Below are positions 1 through 5,196 of a DNA stretch of 8,562 bases, piece after piece. The notes under the pieces were generated by a model that worked only from the letters and a program-made list of their open reading frames with translations, was not told the DNA's origin and searched no databases. Numbering within the stretch: the first letter of the stretch is position 1; each line of letters starts with the position of its first letter. The stretch is from JBOFLG01 sp051657745. GTDB lineage: Bacteria > Actinomycetota > Actinomycetes > Actinomycetales > Dermatophilaceae. A program made the translations under genes and the position numbers. Location: the NCBI GenBank assembly GCA_051657745.1, contig JBOFLG010000086.1, positions 1 to 8,562 of the forward strand, read 5' to 3'.

Positions 1-1
1 A

Positions 2-361
2 CTCCCCAACCTTTACAGCCACTACGGATCACGCGGAATCGTCCTGATGACGATCCTGCAATCCTGGTCCCAAGGCGTCGACGTCTGGGGCGAATCCGGG
101 ATGAAGAAACTCTGGTCCGCCGCCAACGTCGCCGTCTACAGCGGCGGCGTGAAAGAACGCGAATTCCTCGACATGCTCTCCGCCCTCATCGGCGACTACG
201 ACAAACGCACCGCATCCGTCTCCACCGGCCGCGGCCACCGCAGCATTAACCACCAACTCACCGCGAATCTCGTCCGTGGTCGACAAGGGGGCCTGGCGCC
301 CAACGGTTCGCCGCTGCTGCCGCGACTTGGATGCCACCTTCGCGGCGGCGTGTCGGGCTGA
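2..361 (+). CDS. TraG/VirD4-type conjugative coupling protein, C-terminal part, probably 3'-truncated
   Basis: Reading in frame from base 2, the protein contains NLYSHYGSRGIVLMTILQSW, then a WGESGMKKLWSAANVAVYSG stretch and FLDMLSALIGDYDKR. This is the end of the ATPase core of the membrane coupling protein (T4CP, TraG/TraD/VirD4) that feeds relaxase-bound DNA into a type IV secretion channel. The segment covers the 'arginine/Q-rich' final motor motifs and the region recognised as the TraM-recognition domain. Similarity is convincing up to about base 261 (INHQLT). The last 33 or so residues are Gly/Arg/Pro-rich and do not look like the usual tail, which in my memory of the family runs through an acidic segment to a PP-T-L-V-R-T motif. 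I infer that the 3' end was replaced or lost by a rearrangement; a frameshift is less likely because neither other frame restores the tail. The 5' part lies outside the window. It converges on the amidase gene, leaving 46 bases between stop codons. Confidence 0.8.
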   Translation, partial: LPNLYSHYGSRGIVLMTILQSWSQGVDVWGESGMKKLWSAANVAVYSGGVKEREFLDMLSALIGDYDKRTASVSTGRGHRSINHQLTANLVRGRQGGLAPNGSPLLPRLGCHLRGGVSG

Positions 362-407
362 ATTGCCTCGCGCGGGTCCCATTGGGCGCGAGGGCCGCTC
401 GCGCACA

Positions 408-1655
408 CTACGGCGCCGTCGCGGTGAGAACACCGCGCGGGGAACGCCGGGCTGCGTCGACCGTGAGGTCGGGCAGGACGGGGTGTGTCGTCGCACCCCC
501 GGCGAGGGCGAGGAGCAGGCGATCATGTCCGTGCGGGGCGATGATCTGGAGGCCGGCCGGGAGGCCGGAACTGTCGATCCCTGCAGGCATCGTGAGGGCG
601 GGGTGGCCGCTGAGGTTGAACGCCCAGGTGAGCGCGACGTTGAGCCGCTCACCGGGGCCGTCGTGCGGGTGCGGTGGGTGCGGCGTCGTGGGAGTCAGCA
701 GGATGTCGACGGTCTCGAACAGCTCGTCCAGGGCGTCGTCGTTGACGGAACGGAGGGCCCCAGCCGCGGCGGTCTCGACGGGTTCATCTCGGGTGCGCAG
801 CGCTGTCCATGCGTGGGCCGGGTCGACCAGGGTGAGGTCGGCGGCGGCGGGGTGGCGGCCGAGGACGCCGGTGGCGGCGGCGTGGGCGAGTTCGGCCTGT
901 TCGGGATCGACGTCGGCGTAGCCGAGGTCGGCTGACCAGACGGCTCGGATGCCCGTGAGCGCAGGTGGCGATGAGTTCAGGGTGGGTGTGGTCAGGCTCG
1001 TGGTGAGCGCGTCGAGGTAGGCGCGGGCGTCGTCGGCGTACCGGGCGATGGGGCCGGGAGCGGTGCAGCCAGCCGGGTCGCGGGTGGGCACCAGTCCGGT
1101 GGTGGTCTTCAGACCGAGGACGCCGCACCAGGCGGCGGGAATCCTGATGGACCCGGCGCCATCGCTGCCGGTGGCGAGCGGGACGATCCCGGCGGCGACC
1201 GCGACGGCCGAGCCGGCGGAGGAGCCGCCGGGAGCGCGGTCGAGGTTCCAAGGGTTGCGGGTCGGCCCGCGGTCGGTGTATCCCCATGTCTTCCAGGAGG
1301 TTCCGGTCCGTGGGACAGCGGTCGCGCCAAGGGGGATGCAGCCGGCGGCGAGGAGCCGTGTGATCTGCGTCGAGCCGGCCGCCTCGGTGGCCTTGACCGC
1401 CAGGGGCACCCCGGCAAGCGGCGGCAGCGGGTTGCCGGCATCCGCGGCGTGGTCGACTGCTTCGGCGGCGATGATCGCACGGTCGGGCCAGAGGTCAACG
1501 AAGGCGCAGAGATGGTCGAGTTCGTGCGCTTCGCGGAGCGCGGCCGCGACGACGTCGACGGCGCGCAGGTCGCGGGTTGCGACGCGACGAGCGATGTCGA
1601 TGGCGCTCAACGCGCGGTAGGCCTCGCGACCGAGCGCTGCGGCCGGCGGGTTCAC
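408..1655 (-). CDS. Amidase-signature family hydrolase (compact)
   Basis: This 415-residue protein belongs to the amidase signature superfamily (GatA, fatty acid amide hydrolase, aryl-acylamidases), which hydrolyses carboxamides with a Ser-cisSer-Lys triad. All three residues are visible: Lys88 in PLAVK, Ser145 in PGGSSAGSA and Ser169 in GSDGAGSIRIPA. The Ser145-Ser169 spacing of 24 equals that of GatA. The C-terminal GLPAGLQIIAP motif (about 365-374) is also typical. The protein is shorter than most relatives (450-500 residues), and the Lys to cis-Ser interval is about 18 residues shorter than in GatA. I chose the GTG at 1655 because it overlaps the stop of the FolD-like gene (GTGA) and starts where amidase-like sequence begins; the frame is open for 70 further codons upstream but these are low-complexity. 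No signal peptide is seen, so it is probably cytoplasmic. The substrate cannot be deduced. It is not a GatA candidate, as no gatB or gatC lies nearby. Confidence 0.87.
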   Translation of the reverse strand: MNPPAAALGREAYRALSAIDIARRVATRDLRAVDVVAAALREAHELDHLCAFVDLWPDRAIIAAEAVDHAADAGNPLPPLAGVPLAVKATEAAGSTQITRLLAAGCIPLGATAVPRTGTSWKTWGYTDRGPTRNPWNLDRAPGGSSAGSAVAVAAGIVPLATGSDGAGSIRIPAAWCGVLGLKTTTGLVPTRDPAGCTAPGPIARYADDARAYLDALTTSLTTPTLNSSPPALTGIRAVWSADLGYADVDPEQAELAHAAATGVLGRHPAAADLTLVDPAHAWTALRTRDEPVETAAAGALRSVNDDALDELFETVDILLTPTTPHPPHPHDGPGERLNVALTWAFNLSGHPALTMPAGIDSSGLPAGLQIIAPHGHDRLLLALAGGATTHPVLPDLTVDAARRSPRGVLTATAP

Positions 1656-2752
1656 CGTTCGGGTCCGCGGTCGGGGATGGGCCCAGGACGTCGGCCGCGG
1701 CGAGTCTGGGCGACGGGTGCTCGCGACCGGCTGGCGTCGGAGGCGGGCGTGCTGGCGTCGTGGAGAGCCCGGATCGGGCCCGGGTGGCGCGTCGAGCGAG
1801 TGGGCGGATGAGCCGGTCTGGGGTCGACGTAGAGCCCGGGGCTGGGATGAAGGCGGTAACGCCAACCGGTGAGCTCGGGCTCAACGTCCTGGCGGATCAG
1901 TCGTTCGAGGAGGACGGCCATCTCGATGGGGCCGATTCCGCCGGGAACGGGCGTCAGGTGCCTGGGGAGGTGTTCGGCGTCGGGGTGCACGTCGCCGCGC
2001 GCGGCGCTCGGGTCGCCGCTGGGGTGCGGGGTGTAGCCGGTGTCGATGACCAGACGCGGGCGGTGGGCGAGGTGTTCGGCTCGCAGGAGACCGGGCTGGC
2101 CGGTGGCGGTCACGATGATGTCGGCGGCGTGCAGGCGGGTGAGGTCATCACCGGCATCCAGCGCGAGCGGCGGGCTGCCGGTGTCGGCGAGCAGGGCGGT
2201 GACCCCGGAACCGACGAAGCCACGGGCGCCGACGACGGCAATGGTGCTGTCCGGCGCGCGGAAAGCGGCGGCGATGCGGGCGGCGCCATCAGCGGTGGCA
2301 CAGGACCGGTGGGTTGAGCGGCTGCCGAGCAGAGCGTCGACGTCCTTCTCGGGGGTGATAGTCGTGATCGGTTCGAGAAGTTGGGGCGGTGGCGGGAACT
2401 GGACGATGATGGCCGTGACCGCGGGCGTCGCAGACAGGGCGTCGAGGTGACCGGCGAAAGCGCCTGGGTCGGTCCGGGCCGGCAACTCGACCTCCTCGGC
2501 GCCGTAGCCGATGGCCCTGGTGGCGCGGATCTTCGACCGGGCGGAGACCGCGGAGGCGGCCATCCGGAGTCGCCAGGAAGGTGGGTCGTCAGGATCTGGC
2601 GTGAAGCGGATGATGACGACGCGGCGATCGAGAGCTTCGATCCGGGACCGGTACCGCTGCTGGTAGGTGGCGGTGAGTTGGGCGAGCAGCGGGCCGCCGC
2701 GGACGTACCGGTCGTCAAGGCGTGCTGGTTCGGATGCTGGCCGCTGGGTCAC
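1652..2752 (-). CDS. FolD-like methylenetetrahydrofolate dehydrogenase/cyclohydrolase, divergent
   Basis: This 366-residue protein has the FolD domain order. The N-terminal catalytic domain has ARSKIRATRAIG (about 71-82) and IIVQFPPPP (115-123). A KDVDAL loop follows (136-141). The Rossmann motif VVGARGFVGSG (173-183) and ADIIVTATGQPG precede the C-terminal GDV...LTPVPGGIGP (253-275). FolD interconverts 5,10-methylene-, 5,10-methenyl- and 10-formyl-tetrahydrofolate in the cytoplasm with NAD(P). By alignment in my head, E. coli Lys54, Gln98 and Asp121 correspond to Lys74, Gln118 and Asp139, all present, with the Lys-Gln spacing of 44 conserved. E. coli Tyr50 corresponds to Ser70, a change in the active site. 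The FolD domain ends near residue 300; about 65 more residues are Pro/Arg-rich and of doubtful function. The GTG start overlaps the stop of the upstream gene and its own stop overlaps the amidase start. In a mobile-element setting this is probably a specialised paralogue rather than the housekeeping folD, so I give no symbol. Confidence 0.86.
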   Translation of the reverse strand: MTQRPASEPARLDDRYVRGGPLLAQLTATYQQRYRSRIEALDRRVVIIRFTPDPDDPPSWRLRMAASAVSARSKIRATRAIGYGAEEVELPARTDPGAFAGHLDALSATPAVTAIIVQFPPPPQLLEPITTITPEKDVDALLGSRSTHRSCATADGAARIAAAFRAPDSTIAVVGARGFVGSGVTALLADTGSPPLALDAGDDLTRLHAADIIVTATGQPGLLRAEHLAHRPRLVIDTGYTPHPSGDPSAARGDVHPDAEHLPRHLTPVPGGIGPIEMAVLLERLIRQDVEPELTGWRYRLHPSPGLYVDPRPAHPPTRSTRHPGPIRALHDASTPASDASRSRAPVAQTRRGRRPGPIPDRGPER

Positions 2753-3297
2753 AGGCCGGCGCCGTGGGTATCTGGGTCGGGATCGGCGACAGGCCGAGCG
2801 CCGGATGCGGCACGGAACTCAGCAAGGGCCTCGGGGACGGTAGCGAGGGCTGCGGCGACTGTCACCTGGTGGCCCTCGGCGGCGGTGAGGACACGTTGTT
2901 GATCGGGATGGTCGGTGAAGTGGCTGCCGTCCCAGCCGAGCTGGATCTCGGTGAAAGCCTCGGGGGCGTCGGGGATATCGGGGTAGCTGAACGGGCCGTG
3001 ATGCAAGAGCCAGGTGATGCCGGCGCAACTTGTATGCGGGACGCCGAGCCGGGCCAGGAGGGGGACCAGCCCGTCGGCGGCAGCGGCGGGGTCTCTGACG
3101 ACCCCTCGTCCGTAGTCGTTGGTGTCGACCTCGGTGAGGATGATGACCGGGCGGCCGTAAGCGGGGGCGTGGATACGGGCCAGGCAGTGCGCGACTCCGC
3201 CCCAGCGGTGCTGCCAATACACGAGTGTCGTGGCGCGGACGGTGGCAGCCAGCGGCGGGATGCTGGTCGTGCCGTCGGAGGGCGTGGTCGTGGTCAT
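2749..3297 (-). CDS. Hypothetical protein, first gene of the FolD-like/amidase unit
   Basis: I do not recognise this 182-residue protein. It has no membrane segment or signal peptide. After about 20 Thr/Ser/Pro-rich residues comes a conserved-looking block TTLVYWQHRWGGVAHCLARI (24-43), a beta strand-like PVIILTEVDTNDYGRGVV (50-67), then TWLLHHGPFSYPD (95-107) and FTEIQLGWDGSHFTD (115-129). It is rich in Trp, His and Asp (for example His30, His37, His99, His100), which could fit a metal or nucleotide site, but no known catalytic motif is evident. The ending is Pro/Asp-rich. The ATG at 3297 is preferred over an in-frame GTG at 3303, because a GAGG ribosome binding site lies five bases before the ATG. 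Its stop overlaps the GTG of the FolD-like gene. The gene starts 117 bases after the HAAS-like gene, so it may have its own promoter or follow that gene on one transcript. Confidence 0.72.
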   Translation of the reverse strand: MTTTTPSDGTTSIPPLAATVRATTLVYWQHRWGGVAHCLARIHAPAYGRPVIILTEVDTNDYGRGVVRDPAAAADGLVPLLARLGVPHTSCAGITWLLHHGPFSYPDIPDAPEAFTEIQLGWDGSHFTDHPDQQRVLTAAEGHQVTVAAALATVPEALAEFRAASGARPVADPDPDTHGAGL

Positions 3298-3302
3298 GGG
3301 CA

Positions 3303-3306
3303 CCTC
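3303..3306 (-). promoter_or_regulatory. Ribosome binding site of the 182-aa hypothetical gene
   Basis: On the minus strand GAGG stands five bases before the ATG at 3297. It decides between this ATG and the GTG two codons upstream, which would overlap the GAGG itself. Confidence 0.55.
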
Positions 3307-3414
3307 AGGGGCTCGGCACTGGAAAGGGTTTCAGGTTTTGGCTGGCTGAACAACAAATGACATGCCTCGCGCCGGTCAGTTCAGTGCGCGGCGACCGAGC
3401 AGCCGGTCCGGAAA

Positions 3415-3795
3415 TCACGCGCTCGCACTCTTCGGAACCCGATGGTCGGCGGCCAGCGCGGCGACAATCACGACTACCTCGGCCGCGACGCAGAGGTACA
3501 GAACGCGTACACCGCCAACCATGAGTCGCTCGTCCCAGAAAAGCGACATGATGAGATCGCTGGCCATCACGCCGAACACCATGCACAGAACGATGACCGC
3601 GATGCGGGTTGGTTGCGAGGTCGTGGTGCCCATGGGGAACTGTTCCGCGTAGGTCGACGCTGGCCCGAACTGCTCCTCAGGAGACTGGTCCGACCCGCGA
3701 GACAAGTAGCACGCACCCTGCACGATCTCGCCGACCTGCTTCTCCGGCAACTTTCGAATCCGTAGGTGGAACGCAAGAGAAGCGTAGTAGTTCAT
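3415..3795 (-). CDS. Small membrane protein with HAAS-like N-terminal domain
   Basis: This 126-residue protein starts MNYYASLAFHLRIRKLPEKQ and continues to PEEQFGPASTYAEQFP (39-54). That is the pattern of the short helical HAAS domain (family also linked to DUF1700/DUF1048), where a Leu/Arg-rich helix is followed by a 'FGxPxxYA' box. Two hydrophobic segments follow, about residues 64-86 and 93-115, consistent with two membrane spans and a short cytoplasmic tail. HAAS proteins in actinobacteria and Firmicutes usually sit beside a PadR-type repressor and act in membrane or envelope stress responses; no PadR gene is seen here. The ATG at 3795 has a very strong GGGAGGG ribosome binding site, whereas the 19 in-frame codons upstream of it do not look coding. 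The HAAS assignment comes from pattern memory and is moderately sure; the membrane topology is clear from the sequence. Confidence 0.7.
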   Translation of the reverse strand: MNYYASLAFHLRIRKLPEKQVGEIVQGACYLSRGSDQSPEEQFGPASTYAEQFPMGTTTSQPTRIAVIVLCMVFGVMASDLIMSLFWDERLMVGGVRVLYLCVAAEVVVIVAALAADHRVPKSASA

Positions 3796-3800
3796 TTCTT

Positions 3801-3807
3801 CCCTCCC
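3801..3807 (-). promoter_or_regulatory. Strong ribosome binding site of the HAAS-like gene
   Basis: The minus strand reads GGGAGGG, five bases (AAGAA) before the ATG at 3795. This is the best Shine-Dalgarno sequence in the window and fixes the start. Confidence 0.75.
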
Positions 3808-3817
3808 TGGTGGTTCG

Positions 3818-4093
3818 TTAATGAGCCGCCGGAACAACGATCCGAGACCCAACTATGCCAGGAGCCGCCGCGACCTTGCGCAGCGACAGCCCGAGACCAC
3901 CGGTGCGCAACAGCAGGTCGAGTTGCCGGGCCGGCGGAACCCGCCGCAGCGGTGAGCGCCGACCGACCCAGGCGAGAGCGGGGGCCGCGCGACGACATTT
4001 CTCGACCGCGCAGTCGACGCAGCGCTCGCCAGTGCCCGCGCACGTAGGACTGCGAGTGGTGCCACCAGTTGACTGGCTCCAGGTGCTGGACGC
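3818..4093 (-). pseudogene. 5'-truncated reading frame with a Cys cluster (gene remnant)
   Basis: This minus-strand frame is open for 91 codons after a TGA at 4096-4094, and ends in TAA 22 bases before the HAAS-like start. It has no ATG or GTG in frame. Its second half looks coding: CAGTGERCVDCAVEKCRR contains four cysteines spaced C-x6-C-x2-C-x4-C, followed by LAWVGRRSPLRR and ARQLDLLLRTGGLGLSLRKV, with strong G/C preference at third positions. The cysteine spacing would suit a metal site, but I do not recognise the family. Because it lacks a start and overlaps a second coding-like frame upstream, I read it as the end of a gene whose 5' part is lost or frameshifted. Confidence 0.35.
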
Positions 4094-4196
4094 TCACGGT
4101 CCGCCCGATCCGGCCGGTCTTCAGCACCGCGACGAGGGCTCGGGTGTGCGGGGTGTACCGGAGCACGTGACATACCGCGAAGATCAGCCGATCCAG
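4020..4196 (-). pseudogene. Internal fragment of an actinobacterial hypothetical protein
   Basis: In a second minus-strand frame about 58 codons look coding, with almost all third positions G or C. They read LDRLIFAVCHVLRYTPHTRA, then VLKTGRIGRTVSVQHLEP and WWHHSQSYVRGHWRAL. A 'VxGHWR' box after a run of basic residues resembles, from memory, the C-terminal part of hypothetical proteins common on actinobacterial plasmids and phages; I have no firm family name. There is no start codon nearby and the coding character stops at about 4020, where the next frame takes over. It overlaps the stop of the Abi-like remnant at 4184-4186. It is best read as one piece of a decayed mosaic. Confidence 0.35.
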
Positions 4197-4437
4197 TGGC
4201 CGTCGCGTCCGAGCCGTTGGTGGCGTCGAGTGAGTTGGGCGTCGATAGTGTTCCGCACCGCGACCTCCAGGCGCGCCAACGCCACCTGGAACGCTCCGGA
4301 GATCTCCGCGTTCCACCGGTAGATCGCCTCGGCTCGGCCCTGGTCACCACGCGCGGCGTGGAGTTATGATAGGGGCGTAGACGCGTGGGCGCGAAGTGGG
4401 TCTGCAGCAGTTTCCATGAACTTGTCTGGTCGGTCAT
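4184..4437 (-). pseudogene. Abi-like (abortive infection family) protein remnant
   Basis: The ATG at 4437 opens MTDQTSSWKLLQTHFAPTRL followed by RPY. Similarity then moves to another frame, which reads LHAARGDQGRAEAIYRWNAE, ISGAFQVALARLEVAVRN and TIDAQLTRRH, and stops at TGA 4186-4184. The order 'RLxPY - AARGDxxRA - YxWNxExSxAF - LxxLEVAxRNxI' is the usual start of Abi_2/Abi-like proteins, a family named after lactococcal phage-exclusion proteins and common on actinobacterial mobile DNA. Full members run well over 200 residues; here only about 80 remain, with one frameshift near 4364-4368 and a premature stop. I infer an inactive remnant. A programmed frameshift or sequencing error could explain the first break but not the missing C-terminal two thirds. 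Confidence 0.55.
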
Positions 4438-4716
4438 TGCCGTCTATCTTGGTGGGGAACACCCCGGAGCCGTCCCTGTAGGCCGCAAGGTCAGATCACA
4501 CGACCGGGGTTTTGCTTTGCCATTCTGCAGTTGCGCGGCGCCTCGCGTCACTCGAGGGGGTCGTGAAGTGGCCGAGCCGGGGCTCGACGTGGAACCAAGG
4601 AGAACGCACCCACCGTGACCTCTGAACAGCGCGAAGCCTGGCATACAACCTGCTGACCGAGGATCGCCGGAGGTTCAGCCCGGGCCGGTGCTGTCGACTA
4701 CGACACGTCATCCGAA
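4438..4716. other. Gene-poor junction between accessory and chromosome-like DNA
   Basis: These 279 bases hold no reading frame I can support on either strand. Visible items are a short GGGG-AACA-CCCC hairpin near 4453-4464, a CGAGC/GCTCG hairpin near 4573-4586, and a ribosome binding site followed by a 13-codon ORF (4597-4656). The segment lies between the Abi-like remnant and the SRPBCC gene, so it is the likeliest place for the old boundary of the element, but no attachment-site direct repeat or tRNA gene is seen within the window. Confidence 0.4.
4597..4656 (+). pseudogene. Start of a lost gene: RBS plus 13-codon ORF
   Basis: AAGGAG at 4597-4602 is followed by GTG at 4615 and the peptide VTSEQREAWHTTC, then TGA at 4654. 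A change of frame at about 4640 would continue as AYNLLTEDRRRFSPGR without a stop for at least 16 codons, so this may be the frameshifted beginning of a small gene. The codons after about 4680 look random. A true leader peptide is possible but nothing coherent follows on this strand. Confidence 0.25.
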
Positions 4717-5196
4717 TCACGGCGGGAGTTCAACGGCGTCGAGGTGCCGAAGGAGGTTCTGCGAGAACCGGGTTCCCATAAACGAGGCGACCTGGTGCAT
4801 TGCCGCTTCGACCGGAATTCGCATCAGGCCCGGCGCGGGGAGGTGGGCGGTGATGTGCAGCGTGGTCGACAGGTGGGTACCTCCGTCGCGCGGTTCGAGC
4901 GCGTACCAGCCGGCCACACCAGCGTGCTCGGTGGTGCCCGCTGGCGGCTCGTGCGCGAACTCGATGCGGTGCGGGGGGTCGAACGTCATCCGTTCGGTGA
5001 AGGTGAACGCGAGGGTGCGGCCGAGCGCCGGAACTCCGACCATCTCCCACACCCAGTGCTCGCCGTGGTCGGTGATGCGGGCCAGGAAGGGCGTGAACCG
5101 AGCGAGCAGCGCCGCGTCGGTGACCACCGCCCACACGTCATCCAGAGAGGCGCTGATGGTGGCCTCCGCCGTGGTGCTCGCGGTGAACCGGTTCAC
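4717..5196 (-). CDS. SRPBCC family protein (START/polyketide cyclase-like fold)
   Basis: This 159-residue protein begins VNRFTASTTAEATISASLDD followed by VWAVVTDAALLARFTPFLARI. That is the hallmark first strand and helix of the SRPBCC (Bet v1-like) fold, where the pattern 'I-xAs-pe-VWxvltD' precedes a hydrophobic ligand cavity. Later strands alternate as expected (VWEMVGVPALGRTLAFTFTE, RIEFAHEP, THLSTTLHITAHL), and a long C-terminal helix (about 125-155) closes the fold. Length is normal. Members bind or modify small hydrophobic molecules, or act as stress-related proteins; ligand and reaction cannot be read from the sequence. The GTG start overlaps the TGA of the 54-codon ORF (GTGA), so it is probably the last gene of a unit with the maleylpyruvate isomerase-like gene. 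A Gly/Arg/Ser/His-rich repeat frame is continuous upstream of this start, but it has no start codon. Confidence 0.85.
   Translation of the reverse strand: MNRFTASTTAEATISASLDDVWAVVTDAALLARFTPFLARITDHGEHWVWEMVGVPALGRTLAFTFTERMTFDPPHRIEFAHEPPAGTTEHAGVAGWYALEPRDGGTHLSTTLHITAHLPAPGLMRIPVEAAMHQVASFMGTRFSQNLLRHLDAVELPP

Noticed and set aside
276..935. A 219-codon plus-strand frame over the end of the amidase gene
   Set aside because: Gly/Arg/Val-rich shadow of the amidase codons; the first 30 codons lie in the unassigned gap after the coupling protein but match nothing I know.
1655..1865. An earlier start for the amidase, adding 70 residues
   Set aside because: The extra residues are Pro/Arg/Ser-rich without amidase similarity, and the GTG overlapping the preceding stop is a far better start.
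4365..4370. TATGAT on the plus strand as a promoter
   Set aside because: It resembles a -10 box but no plus-strand gene follows; the 77-codon frame after it (from 4385) has no coding features.
4438..4716. tRNA gene or attachment site at the accessory boundary
   Set aside because: Several GGTTCG-like or stem-like pieces were examined, but no cloverleaf and no matching direct repeat in the window was found.
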